Positions 46,958-58,785 of a stretch of 64,000 bases of DNA are shown here, piece after piece. Numbering within the stretch: position 1 is the stretch's first letter; each line of letters starts with the position of its first letter. A program made the position numbers and the translations under genes. Below the pieces are notes generated by a model that saw nothing but the letters and a program-made list of their open reading frames with translations, was not told where the DNA came from and did not search any database. The DNA comes from Verticillium longisporum (Eukaryota > Ascomycota > Sordariomycetes > Glomerellales > Plectosphaerellaceae), in contig JAETXT010000014.1 in the NCBI GenBank assembly GCA_019188255.1, forward strand, positions 620,001 to 684,000. The letters are read 5' to 3'.

Positions 46958-48274
46958 CTACTTCTTCTTGAAGAAGTCGCTCATCTTCTTCATGCCCGCT
47001 GTGTTGACTTTTTGGAGGGTTTTGACCCCCCGACTCTGGTTGGCCTTCCTCTTCTTCTCATCTTCCAGCTTCCTTCTCTTCTCAGCACGCGCTTCTTCTT
47101 CCTCCTCATCCATGTGTCGCTTGCGGGAGTAGTTTGCCGTCGACATGGATGCAGCGGCCTCGATGCGTAGTTGTGTGAGCTCTTCGAGGTAGGCATTCAG
47201 GGGCGCAAAATTCACCCCTGAGACATCGGGGTCCAGCAGATACGTCTGGAGACGATTTGTGATGGCCGGAGTGGCGTAGCTGGCGCAGATGAAATCCAGT
47301 GCAACCCTGAGCTTCTGTAACGCGACCACGTCCTCGGGGGCTTTCGCCGTGCTCAACACAGCGTCCTCCGTCGCTTCTTCGTTGACTGAAGTGGCCGTGG
47401 TTGAGGCCTCCGACACGAAGGATGCCGAGGTCTCGAGAGTCGTCGCAGAGGCTTGAGACTCTGCAGACTCGGTGCGCGGTGTAGAATTGCCCGGCGTCGA
47501 GACGCCATCGGATGCTGGCTTCGTCTCGACCTTGGCGGCATTGCTCCTTTGCAGTGTGAGAGGGGCCTCGAGCGGCTTCTTGACAAACCTCTCCTCCATA
47601 CTGGGAGGAAGCGCTGCGCCCATAGCCTTTGCCTTGCTGATCATGGTATCCACAAACTTCTTGTCGCTCACGCGGAACATCTTCTCGTCTCCGGCATCTA
47701 CGGAGTCGCAGATAACGGCCATCCTGGCCTCAAAGTGTGATCTTGTCTTCGGACACCTGAGAACTTCCGACAGGTGCGACGATGAATCGGAGATGGCGTC
47801 GAAATGGTCATCGCTGGTCAGAAACAGGCGCTTCGCATCATCCTTTGTTGTCGCAGGGCCGAAGAGAGCTGGGAGCATGAGAAACAAGGGATCAAAAGCT
47901 GTCGCGATGAAAAGGTCGGCGCCATTGGTGATTTGGGCTTGCAGCTGAGAGCTGCTAGGGTCTGGGGTTCCGTCTTCGAGATTGCCAGGTTTTGTCTCGA
48001 TTAGCCAGCTTCGCGGTGTGGTTTTGGGAGCCGCAATCTTTGTGAATTCATAGATGCCCGTCTCGGGGCAGACGAGATATCGACTAGGTTTTGCGTGTCG
48101 TGGATGCAGTAGGGAGACGATTCGCGCTGCCTTGGTGGCCTTCGTCGGAAGTATGAACACCTTGGGCGGGTTTGCAGCTTCTTCGGGTAGAGAATAAAGA
48201 GTCTTTGGCGCCGAGGTCTCGCTGGTGTCGGGCTTTGCGCTTGGAGCCGTCTTTGTTGCTCTCGTCCTCGCCAT
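46958..48274 (-). CDS. RNH202: Ribonuclease H2 subunit B (Rnh202/RNASEH2B)
   Basis: A single intronless frame of 438 aa begins MARTRATKTAPSAKPD. Residues about 35-200 resemble RNASEH2B: KVFILPTKATKAARIVSLLHPR, KPSRYLVCPETGIYEFTKI, SWLIE and GADLFIATAFDPLFLMLPAL. The subunit helps assemble the RNase H2 heterotrimer, which removes ribonucleotides and RNA-DNA hybrids in the nucleus. The C-terminus, GMKKMSDFFKKK, fits a PCNA-interacting (PIP) box (M-x2-M-x2-FF), as known for this subunit, and would tie the enzyme to replication. The middle is a Ser/Thr/Ala-rich linker and a basic stretch (KRHMDEEEEEARAEKRRK) near the end. It is divergent from MCM10, another replication gene. Confidence 0.9.
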   Translation of the reverse strand: MARTRATKTAPSAKPDTSETSAPKTLYSLPEEAANPPKVFILPTKATKAARIVSLLHPRHAKPSRYLVCPETGIYEFTKIAAPKTTPRSWLIETKPGNLEDGTPDPSSSQLQAQITNGADLFIATAFDPLFLMLPALFGPATTKDDAKRLFLTSDDHFDAISDSSSHLSEVLRCPKTRSHFEARMAVICDSVDAGDEKMFRVSDKKFVDTMISKAKAMGAALPPSMEERFVKKPLEAPLTLQRSNAAKVETKPASDGVSTPGNSTPRTESAESQASATTLETSASFVSEASTTATSVNEEATEDAVLSTAKAPEDVVALQKLRVALDFICASYATPAITNRLQTYLLDPDVSGVNFAPLNAYLEELTQLRIEAAASMSTANYSRKRHMDEEEEEARAEKRRKLEDEKKRKANQSRGVKTLQKVNTAGMKKMSDFFKKK

Positions 48275-49157
48275 TGTTGCGATCTGTTTGTGTGGTTGTG
48301 CTTTTGCGAATCTGCTGAGCGTCGGAGGGAAGTTGAAGAGTATTGAGCAAGATTAATAGAGGATCGCAAGTTAAGAACAGAAGGGAAACGATTGAAGAGC
48401 TGGAGGCAACGTCAAGAAAGGTATGCACAACGACGGCGGCTGGATTGAGCTTGGACAAGGCGCTGCAGATGTACGCTGTGCTTCACTTGGCGCGTTATTG
48501 GCCATGAGACGCGTTAATGGATGCCAAGTGGGACGCGTCCCCAATGTCGAAGACGCGCAGAACATGGACCCCATTACAGCCCGCTACTTTAGCGCACAGG
48601 CACCTGTAGACACTCTCACACACCGTGATGGATGGCCACGACTCCAAAGCGGCGAGGGAACCCCGACTTGCTTCATCTCCCTTCCCAGAGCCCAGACCAA
48701 CGCATCCTTATCGTCACCCTTGACGAGCAATCGGGGCTTTTCTGACGTGTGATAACGATTTCGATTCTGGCATTCTGTTTCTTCAAGAAGTTTGGTACAT
48801 CATCAGGTTATCCAGCCTCTCCACTTCAATTCGTTGCATCACTCCCCCTTCCATCCCAGCGGGAGGTTCATCCATCTCGAAACCGTTTGGCGCAGGTTCG
48901 TCGGCGGAGACCTGCCTCTGTTGGCTCTGCCATCCTGGCCGACACTGGGACTGAGATGCCTGTCGTACTATAGCCTGCCAAACTTTGTTATTAGAGGAGA
49001 CGAAGAACGCGGACAGGCCCTTCTCTTAGCAACAGCAGTATCAACAGCAGCAACAGCAACAATACGAGTCCCCGATTGATAACTTTGCGCTCAGCGCAAT
49101 GCCGCCCCGTTCGTCGCAACAGTCTGTAGTGAGGTTTCGTCGAACGGCACAACTGAC
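48275..49157. promoter_or_regulatory. Divergent RNH202-MCM10 promoter with clustered MCB elements
   Basis: ACGCGT occurs at 48509-48514 and 48533-48538, flanked by GCGCGT at 48490-48495 and ACGCGC at 48553-48558. These four MCB-like sites lie within 70 bp, about 230 bp from the RNH202 start and 600 bp from the MCM10 start. Both genes act in S phase, so shared MBF-type control is likely. A CAG/AAC simple stretch lies at 49028-49060. Confidence 0.6.
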
Positions 49158-51484
49158 ATGGCTGCAGCTCCCCCCGTCGACGAGCCTCAATGGCCTCCGC
49201 GATCCCCACACGAAGCCCTCCTCAGCACTCCCGGCGGCCGCGAACGATACCGGCGCATGAACAACCGTACATCACCTTCCCCGTCTCCCTTGAAGAAGTC
49301 AAGGGCTGTCGGCTTGGGTGCGTCAAAATCTGACGGCGCGACAGCTGGCGGTGACGACGCCACGGGCGACGAGGAAGACGATGAGGAAACATTGGAACTC
49401 AAACTCCAGGAAATCCAAGCTCGGTTGAAGTTGAAGAAGCTCCAGAGCGCAAGGGCCAAGAAGACAGAGGCGGGACCAGCATCACGGCTCGAGGACTCGC
49501 CCTCAATACCCAAAAGAACCGACGCGGAACACCGATCCGCATCTCAACGGCCTATCGAAGTCCCCGCATCACCTGTGCGCAAGGCACGGCCAGACCCGCC
49601 GCAGACGTCGCCCCGTGTGTTGCTGGGAATCGAGGGCACGACGAGAGCAATATCTCTCAAGAGAGCGCCGAGCGTCCGGAGGAATCCAGACTACGGAAAC
49701 AACCAGCCGCCCCATCAGCCCCAGCAACAGTCTTTCGGGGGTATCTCAAGAGGTCGCAAACACCAAGCTCAAACGGCGCCTCGGCGCAGCGTGCCCCTGA
49801 GGCCATTCGACCCATGAGCTTCAACGAGCGTCTGTCAGCAGCACGAACGGAGGAATCTGGCCGAAACGACAAGCTGGCGCGGATCCGGCAGGTACGGACC
49901 ACAGCGTTCGGTATCGGCCAGAAGGAGATTGAGGACCTGAAGAGCAAGGCCGTGGATCTGCCACCTCCACCACCAGATGAGGCGCCCCAGTTCAGCCGCG
50001 AAGAGATTATGGGTGATGGAGCCCCGGGTGCATCTAAGCGCAAGGAGGAAAGGAAAGCTCCCGAAGACGTGCCTGAGACCGAAGCCACCTCGTTCGAGCC
50101 CTACTCCAGCTACCACCTCAAGAGACGCATCGTCCCACATAGCATGCTGACGCGTCACCTCTCGGGCAAGAAGATCATGACGATCAAGGAGCTCTGTCAG
50201 CAGGTCAAGGCGCCGGACTATGAGCTCCCCGACATCGAGCAGGACATTGTCCTCTTCGCCATTGTCGCCAAACGTTCCGAACCCCGCGCGCACCAGCCCC
50301 GCCCCGACAGAAACGGCGTGCAGCAGGCCGACCGCGGCAAGTACATGGTCATCACCGTCGTGGACCTGGAGCTCGAGCTCGAGCTGTTCCTCTTCAACTC
50401 GGGCTTCACCCGCTTCTGGAAGATCGGCGAGGGCACCGTCATGGCCATCCTGAACCCGACCATCATGCCGCCGCCGCAGGGCCGCGCCGGCGCCGGCCGC
50501 TTCAGCGTAGTCATCAACTCGGACGAAGACACCATCATCGAGGTCGGCATCGCGCGCGATCTGGGGTCGTGCAAGTCGATCAAGAAGGACGGCAATCCCT
50601 GCGGCAGCTGGGTCAACATCAAGCGCACGCAGTTCTGCGAGTTCCACACCAACGAGGCCATCAGCCGGGCGCGCCACAACCGCATGGAGGTCAACAAGGC
50701 CGAGTTTGGCGCCAACGACCGCAGCGGCTCCCGGCTGCGCTCGCACGACATGGGTTGGAAAGACGGGCACGACCAGTCGGACAAGGGCGCCAAGGCGGGC
50801 TCGTACGACCGGTCGACGCACAGCCACTGGTTCGCCAGCAAGAGCATGACGCCCGCGGAGCTCATTGATGGCGCCAATCGTTTCGCCGACAAGCAGGAGC
50901 GCAAGGAGGGGCTGAAGCGGCGGCTCGTCGCACAGGAGAAGGAGAGGGACATTGTCGACCGGCTGACCAAGATTGGCAGCGGCGCGGGGAGAGACTACAT
51001 GGTGCAGACGGGCCGGCAGCGTGACGAGGCAAGGGCCAGGGCCATCCCGGCGTCCGGGTCGTCGGCATCGCTCACGTCCATGGCCAGCGACGCACCCGTC
51101 AAACTAGATGTCAAGTCTCTGGGTCTACTAGCGCCCAAGGGCCGCGATGCGGTCCACCTCGGTCCCGTAAAGCGGAAGCGGCCGGACAGCTCGCAATCTA
51201 TATCTACAGCAGGAGGTTCCACGGCGACAATCGGTACCGCGCGAGGAGCGGCGTTCGGCTGGGGCGGGAACCTCAAGGATAAGCTGGGCCGTATGAAGGA
51301 GGGGGAGAAATTCCAGCCTGAGAGTGACCGGCAACCGGTGCGGAAGAAGACACGGTTTGTGACAGAGAAGGGCATTCGCGAGGCGGGACGTGAGAGTCTC
51401 GGAGATGCACTGCCGGTGGACGCCGGGAGGAGAATGGTCACGCTCGATGATGACGACGATGACGAGTTGGTCATACTCAAGTAG
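49158..51484 (+). CDS. MCM10: DNA replication initiation factor Mcm10 (one frame break)
   Basis: With one missing base restored the protein is 775 aa. Mcm10 activates the CMG helicase and links it to polymerase alpha. The N-terminus has a coiled coil (ETLELKLQEIQARLKLKKLQSARAKK). The central part holds the conserved block YSSYHLKRRIVPHSMLTRHL, the OB fold (IVLFAIVAKRSEP, YMVITVVDLELELELFLF, FWKIGEGTVMAILNPTIMPP) and the zinc knuckle C-x9-C-x12-C-x2-H (CKSIKKDGNPCGSW to CEFH, about 470-497). The C-terminus is basic and ends with an acidic patch. The frame breaks at the G run 49737-49741: the upstream frame reads PQQQSFGG and the downstream frame YLKRSQTP then MSFNERL. One extra G joins them into the usual Mcm10 order. 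Mcm10 is essential in yeasts, so assembly error is likely. Confidence 0.93.
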
Positions 51485-51913
51485 TCCGTCATAGAGCTGT
51501 TTACGAATGAGCACGACGTTATGAACCTTACAGCCTGCTGGACTCGTGCTACGTATGTGTGATGCATGCTGGCCAGTTCTTGCTCCAAAATGCTACTCCT
51601 GCTAACCAGAGAGGATCGCTAAACTGAGTTGGCCATAGTTGTCGCATCGATGGTTTCGTATTGAATCAACAAAATTTCGCTGTATGCGACAGGAATGTGA
51701 CACTTGCTTCCCATGTACTGGGCCCTCTCCAAGTCCTCATCGCGCAGCGGAGACATTCGCCTCCGAGATGCCAGGACTTGGTTTACAGTCTTGGCTTCGT
51801 TCCGCTCCTGCGCCTCGAAGAACGGCGCTCATAAAGTCAATCCAGGGACTAGGAACCATGAATGGCTGGAGAGGCTACCAGTCCGAACCCACACTGTCTA
51901 GTTATCTTATTTT

Positions 51914-51945
<32 letters not shown>
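51914..51945. repeat. (GT)n(GA)n compound microsatellite
   Basis: About six TG units are followed directly by about ten GA units, downstream of MCM10. Confidence 0.9.
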
Positions 51946-53481
51946 TGGGAGAGAGCTTTTGATTAGGCGATGAGCTTGAAGACAACACACGCTGCCCTAG
52001 AGCCTCTGATCACGATCACGAGATTGAAAGCTTTGCTCGGATAACAGCCCAGGACAGTATTCCGGCTTCATGCAACAGAATGCCAAGTCACAGGCCTGCC
52101 GCCATTGCCATGTTGGTGCCAGTCTGGCGAACACCTGGGACCACCATGAAAGCGAGGCGTCGGCAATTTGGTAAACAAAGCAGCGAAGGTTGATGTAGGG
52201 TTTGGGTAATAGATTGGGGTGCAGGGGATGCATTGCCGGACCGACATATGAATTTGTTGGGTAAAAGCATTCGCTGTGCTTGTTCCACAGCTGGCCAAAA
52301 CGCGAATCAACAGTTGGCAAATGAGGCGCCGACCGTGGCCGAGCCACTTGACCCAAGCCGCCAGGAAGAAAAACTCACGATATGCGGCCGTCGGCAGGCT
52401 CGGCGCTAGTGTCAGGATGAGCCGGCGGGCCGCACAGGCGGGACAGCCATGCCCCCGCCATGTGAGTCGGCCGATGAGCCTCACGATGGTTCACCCTGTC
52501 TGGCACATGTCGAGGGCAGGGTGGATTTGGGGTAAAGTGACGTACATCGTCGGGGTCAAGGGTCAGGGTCAAGGCACAACGCCAAGCCTGACAACGAAGG
52601 ACCTCACGATAGGTGGTCTTCACAGTCGCATGTGTGCATGCATGTGTATGGTCTGAGGGATGGGACCCCTGAACCCTTTCGTTTTCTCCATACAGTTGTT
52701 GGCAAGCACAAGAACCCCGCCCCCGCGTCGGGCTGGCTGTGGACAAAGTGGCTGAGGTTCGGGTCGGACAAGCGAACAGGCTGGGTGCTTTTGTGGGTGA
52801 TTTTGCTGGAGTGGGGGGTGCTGCATCTCCGAGTGGTGAGCGGCCATGTACATAATAAAGGCAATCGAATGTGAGGGTGTGCTGGATGCGGTGCAACGGG
52901 CGCAGACGGCACTGGTGCATGATGGTGGGGGGGGGGCCCCGTGAACTTCGCTCTGTGGCTGAGGGATGAGTGGTCATGGATGAGGACTTGGTGTTGAGAT
53001 TGGCGAAAGCCAGCAGGCCAGTGGCTCTCTTGGATGATGTGGCCAGGATTGGATATGGCATCCGGCTGATTGGGACGACTCGTAGCCAAACCAGCCCTTG
53101 TTTGCCCTGGATGTTTGGAGGGCCCTGTCCCCGCGCAATCCCCGCGTTTCCACCACTCAACAGTGGTGAACCTCACGTGCGTGAAGGTGGGTGCGGGCTG
53201 TGGGCGGTAGAAGTATCTCTGTGTATCTGCATCTCCGCGTGTGGTGTGTTGTGTGCTCGTCTCGCCCTCGGGAAGAATGTCGGCGAACGAGGCTGGAGTA
53301 CCATCTTGGGCATCTCTTGGCCATGTCCCGCCGGTCCTGCCATCCCCGAGGACGAGGCATGGGCCAGGGCGAGAGATATCGGAGTGAGCCGGGTGGTTCC
53401 TGCCTGTGTTGTCCTGCGCCATTTCCTTGACCCTCGCTCCTTCCCGCATCCGTGTTCCTCAACTCCGTTGTCGCAGTGCAA

Positions 53482-53509
53482 GCGGCAGGCGGCAGGCGGC
53501 AGGCGGCAG
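53482..53509. repeat. 7-bp tandem repeat GCGGCAG, four copies
   Basis: Four perfect head-to-tail units in non-coding sequence. Confidence 0.85.
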
Positions 53510-56370
53510 AGCGGTGGACAGCGAGCGGGCGAGCAGGCAGGGCAAGAAGCAGCACGGAGCAAGGATGGCGTCATGAGAGTATTGGCGCTACGAATTGATG
53601 GCAGTCGGGCAACAACGAACAACCTACCTACCTTAGATGCAGCATGCTGTACTCACAGACGCATGCACACACGACACACACGACACGCCAGCCATGTAGC
53701 CTGCCCGAGATGCGCTTGAGGAAGGAGCTCTTGTGGATGATACTATTGTATAATGGGGCGCCCAAAGCCAAGGCAACGGACGAGAGCGAATGCCAGACAG
53801 GGCAGCTGCGAGCATGGGCAGATATCCCAGCCTCTGACTCGACAGGGGTGGCCATTACGTTACAACTTCTTGAGGTGCCGCCAACCCAGGCGAAATGCGG
53901 CAGGGTCGCCCTTTCCTCTCACGTAATGGCAGCCCTCCGGCGCGGCTTGTTGCAGTGACCATTATGTATTTCTGTCTCGTACGCTCCTCGCCACAGGCCT
54001 GGAAACAAGGTCTCCAGATGCGACAAGATAAGCTTGCGTCGCTAGGCGCGTTCTTTATCTTTTGACTCGTATGGCTCGTTTGGGAATCCCAGCTCTGAGG
54101 CGCCGTGAAGCCTGCGAAACCACGGCCGATTATTAGCAATGCCTCCGACGAATCCACCGTCACGGCCCCCTAACCCCCCCGCCGCCTGTCGACCGCCTGC
54201 CCCTCTCCCTCCCCTCCCCTCCCAAAGGAGAGCAGAGTGAGCGTCAAGGAGGCTGACTTTCGGCAGCCAGCGACAGGAGAGCCGGCGTGCACTGCGCTAG
54301 AGGCACTTCTGTACCTCCACATGTCAGGGACTAGCCCAGCAAGCTCCCTGCACCAGCACCACCCCGCTCTGGTAATACTTCTGGATGACTGGCTCGCTGG
54401 CTCTGTGGTTCACTGGCTCGTTGGCTCACTCGGGCGAAAGCTAGTAGTCCAGCAGACGTCACGGACGAACGTTGAGAAGGCGCATCCCCCAATATGGGAC
54501 TTCTACCGCATCCTGGAGCACCCAGCCGGGCGATCGGCCCCTCCATCACTGCGATAAGCCCGTAGGCCGTGTCAGGTCCCGGACGCCTTTTACTGTTGTT
54601 GTTCCATTAATTGATTCATTGCTAGGGGGAGGGGGGGTGGAGGGGCGCCAGACGACGCCTACTCTCGTCGGTGCAACTAACGCTTGACTCTCTTGGCCTT
54701 TCTCACTGGCCATTTTGTCCCTCATCGTCTTGTCGCCGCAGACCCGGCACCGTGACTGGAACTGGGACCCCCGAGAAGTCTGGGAGACGGGGGCGGGGGG
54801 GCAGCTCAGAGATGTCATCCAAGACGACGCTTGTTCTCATTTCGATGATTTGTCCGGTGTGGTCCAGTCTGATTCATCCATTCCCCATTCCCCAGTACCT
54901 TACCGACCCTGCCTGGGTACTTGCCTTCCTCCCGTCTGGCGCGCCTCTTCTTTTGGTACTTGCCTTCACCTGCCTGCCTGTTGCCTACCTAACCCAGCCA
55001 AGGTAGCAGCACCCTTCACTTACCTTTCCGTACCTTCTGCTTGGTCAATACACCTGGACCTAAACCCCGACGCTCAAGCCCAAGCCCAGGTGGTACCTCG
55101 CCCCGGAAAGCTTCCTTCCCAGACCCCTTACGTTCTTCGTCGAACGCCCCCTTCTGAACCGAACCTTCCTTCCTCTCTACCTCGCTCTTTTCCTCACGCA
55201 CTCCCTCCCTCTCTCCACCTTCTTCTCTTCCTCTTCCCATCTCATTTGCGACCAGCCTACGACGGACCACTTTTAGACCGCAGTCGCAAAGTAAGGCATC
55301 AATCGTCCAAACCAGCCGAACCTGTGATTCTCGCCATGACCTCAGCTTGGTGTTGAGCAGACCGTGGGGATCGCAAAGCCACTGCATATTTCTTTGTACC
55401 GCGGTCCAATGACATACAAAACCCTGGCTTATCTCATCCTGGCTTCTGTCGTCACTTGAGATTTCTGCTCCGAACCCAAAGACGATAGCCTCTCTCCCCA
55501 CAGCAGTGCGACACCACGCAGCGGCTAAGTGAGGCGGCCCTGGTCTTTAAATCCATTCTGCCTCTTGACAAGCTCGACAAAGCTGACGAGCTGAAGAGAG
55601 TCGGCATCTGCCAAACGCCCGCAACCCAGCACCAACGTCGAGGCACGCCCACTCTAACTGCGGCCGGGTTATCTGCCTACCATATATCCCGTCAAGTCAC
55701 ATCAGTCACGTTTTGGGAAACCCACAGTCTCCGGATTTCGTTCCCGCCGAGCAACGCCGACCCCGCCATCTCATTCGACTCTTCCTCATCCTTATCTCCC
55801 CCTTCTCTCATCTCACAGGAGCCCTTGCGCCGCCGCCTGGAACCCTGAGCGTGGGTATCCCACACCCCCTTTGAACACTCCAAGTACCATCCGTCTCTCC
55901 ACCACTCAGAGCCTTATCTCCACGGCCCCGGCCCTTGGCCCTCTTATCTGCAAACCCGTTTCGTGGTTTGTGTTACGGGATCGAAGCCCCCTTCTTCCCA
56001 ATTTCGCCATCATCGACCACCACGCCTCGCCGCAATCCAGCCTATCCGAGCTGTCAGAACTGCCAGATACCCTCGCAGTCAGGCACATTACATCACTTGG
56101 AGCCGTGAGTTACACGCTTGGCGTTGACGCCCTTGTTGCCGAGAGCCCACTTCGCCTCCGGATACCTCCTCAGAAGCCTATCACGATCCTGGCATTTCCG
56201 CCATCACCTCCTTTGGAAACGCGGCAGCCCGCGATACTACGCCCACCACCCCCGACCCCGGACCTCTTGGACGGGGCCCTACTCAGCCCGGCTATCGCTA
56301 TCGCTGCCGTTGCCCTGCGGATTGACTGTTCTGCTCGACATATCCCTTGATTACCTGCCCACTGCCCGGC

Positions 56371-58785
56371 ATGTCTAAATCCAACCAACCTGCCGTCATC
56401 AGGACGGCTCCCATCGCCATCGCTCCTAAGCCCGTCCGCCAAAACTCCTATCGGCAAGACAGCTGCAGCACCTCCCAGTCCTACCGCAGCATGCCCGGTC
56501 TCGAGTCGGCCGAGGCCTCCTACACTGGTCGAGCCCCAAGCCCTTGCGACATTTGCCAGCGCTTCCGAATCAAGTGCACTCTGACGGACGACGACGAAGA
56601 GGGCTGCCTGCCCTGCCAGAACCGCGGCTCTGAATGTTCTTTTGTCTCGAGCCCCCGCAAGGAAACGGAAACTCAACGGTCATCTCGCCGACGACGGGAA
56701 GCGAAGGTCAGTCAGTCTTGTGCTCTCCCACGTGGTTCGCGCGGCGCCCGCCCACCCCCCTCTTGGCCCTGTCAACCTGCCTCGCATCGTTCCGGCTTGG
56801 CTGGTTCCGCCACTTGCTACCTACTTACATGACTGCACCTCTTTCCACCCCCTCTTCTCCTATCATTCTACCCTCATCGGCACTCATCTTGGTCACGCTC
56901 CCCTTGAAGATCTCTAACATGTGATTGGTCCAACAGTTCTCCAGGGAGGTCTGATATCAGGCGGAGACGTCAACCTCAACCCAGCCTCTCTAGCACTGCC
57001 GGCAGCAGCTCATTCATCGAAGACATGGCCAACGTCGGCGGCCCAACCCTTCTCAAGCGAACGCTGGGACTCCAGAACGACCGCTACAGCCAGTACATCG
57101 GACCAACCACCGACTTTGAGCCGTCCCTCATCAACCTTTCACCCTTTGATCCCCACGACGAGAGCCTCCTGTCACGAGGCACCCTGCGCAAGGTTAGTGA
57201 CGACGAGACGTTCCTCATGCTCCCGGACATGAACACGCCAGGGTACGAGCATACCCTGGAGGACATCGAGGAGGTCGAGGCTGTCGTTCGCCCCCATGGG
57301 AGGAAGCTAGTCGACCTCTACTATCGCATCGTCCATCCAGGGTTTCCCATCATCCAAAAGACGGTTTTCTTGGAAAAGTACGAGCGAGGCTATCGTGAAT
57401 TCTCGCCACCTCTGCTGGCTGCTGTCTACATCCTAGCAATCAACTGGTGGGATCATGACGAAGAGCTTCGGCGACTACCCAGGCCCGACGTACGTGAGCT
57501 CGAGCGGCTGGTGCGCACAACACTGTCAGACGCCATGTATCGACCAAAGCTGTCCACCATACAAGCCGGGCTGCTTCTCTCCCAAAGACCAGAAGGCGAC
57601 CAGTGGGCGCCGACCGCGCAACTGGTGGCTATTGGTCAAGAACTTGGCCTGCACTTGGATTGCACGGGATGGAAGATACCGCCCTGGGAGAAGGGTCTCA
57701 GGAAGCGGCTTGCTTGGGCCTTATACATGCAGGATAAATGGGGAGCGCTTGTGCATGGTCGGCCTTCCCATATCTTTGCATCAAACTGGGGCGTAAGGCC
57801 TCTTACAGAGCACGACTTTCCCGACGTTGAATGGGACGAGAATGACTCTGAGGATCAACTGGAGATTGAGAGGGGTCGCACACTCTTTTCACAGATGGTG
57901 CACCTCTCCCAGATTCTCTCCGAGATTCTCGACACGTTCTACACACTGCAGGCGAAGCAGACAGTTACGAACAGCGGAGCCCAGGGAACGCATCTAGTGC
58001 TGTCTCTCGCCAAGCCAATCCAGCTGAAACTCAAGGAGTGGTATGCAGGACTACCCACGGCTATCCGCATGGACAATTCCTTCACGCCCTCGGCAGCTTC
58101 GACCAGCCGCCTATCCAGCATTGGGTATCTGCACTTGGCATATTTCGCAACTGAAATCACCCTCCATCGACGCATCATCCGCTCGCTTGCTTCGCCCGCA
58201 TCCGCCCTTGATCCGTACGTCCATCACATTTGTCGGAGTGCAGCCAAAGCCCGCCTTATCTCGGCCATGGACTTTGTCAACCGATTGAACCCTTCGCACA
58301 TTCGTTCTTTTTGGTATTTCGCGTCAAAGACGAACTTTGCGCTCATCGGCACGTTCGGCTCGCTCCTTTGGGCTACGAGTCCGGGGAGGGAGGAGGCCGA
58401 CTGGTATCGCCGACGTCTGGGCGAGTACCGCTGGACACTTTCGGTTAGCTCCAAGCCGGGTGAAGGCACGGGACTGACAGCATTCGCTATGAAGATGCTC
58501 GACATATCCACGGGACTTCTAAAGAAGCTCCCAGAAAAGCCGTCCATGAGCCGGAGCGGCAGCGTGGCCGACATTGCAGGGAGCGTAAGCAGCGGTCCGA
58601 GTGGCTTGTCAGCTCTGAGCAGCCTAGCCGGTGCTCCTTCGCTGGGAAGCTTCAGCGGGCTGCCGAGTCGTGACGCCAGCAATGCTCACAGCCCCCAAAG
58701 CTTGGAGGATGTGGACGAGAGCAGCGATGAAGATATGTATGATGATTTTGCGCCGACGGTTGGCATGACGAGAATGGCTGGTTAA
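56371..58785 (+). CDS. DAL81: Zn2Cys6 transcription factor, Dal81/TamA type (one frame break)
   Basis: Exons are 56371-56706 and 56937-58785, giving about 727 aa. The N-terminal zinc cluster is C-x2-C-x6-C-x9-C-x2-C-x6-C (CDICQRFRIKC to GSEC, residues about 56-85). The long MHR domain includes DLYYRIVHPGFPIIQK, SPPLLAAVYILAINWW, STIQAGLLLSQRPEG, QLVAIGQELGLHLDC and RLAWALYMQDKWGALVHGRPSHI. The pattern matches Dal81/TamA, co-activators of nitrogen-source genes (GABA, urea, allantoin). The frame slips in the C run 56652-56656: after ECSFVSSP the expected ARKRKLNGHLADDGKRR is in another frame. Removing one C, or adding two, restores it and also makes the 230-nt intron splice in phase into SSPGRSDIRRRRQP. 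The C-terminus is Ser-rich and acidic. Confidence 0.88.

Larger units (their letters stand above)
51485..56370. other. 4.9-kb intergenic region with long leader of the DAL81-like gene
   Basis: Neither strand shows a frame I would call a gene. The longest (281 and 261 codons, minus strand, 52.4-53.4 kb) overlap each other and look like composition artefacts. From about 54900 to 56370 the plus strand is C/T-rich with many CTTCCTC and CCTACC words, fitting a long 5' leader of the downstream regulator. Simple repeats are listed separately. A G10 run occurs near 52927-52936. Confidence 0.5.

Noticed and set aside
52375..53449. Two long minus-strand frames (261 and 281 codons) as genes
   Set aside because: They overlap in different frames, are rich in His/Pro/Arg/Thr with no domain, and lie in GC-rich sequence where long chance frames are common.
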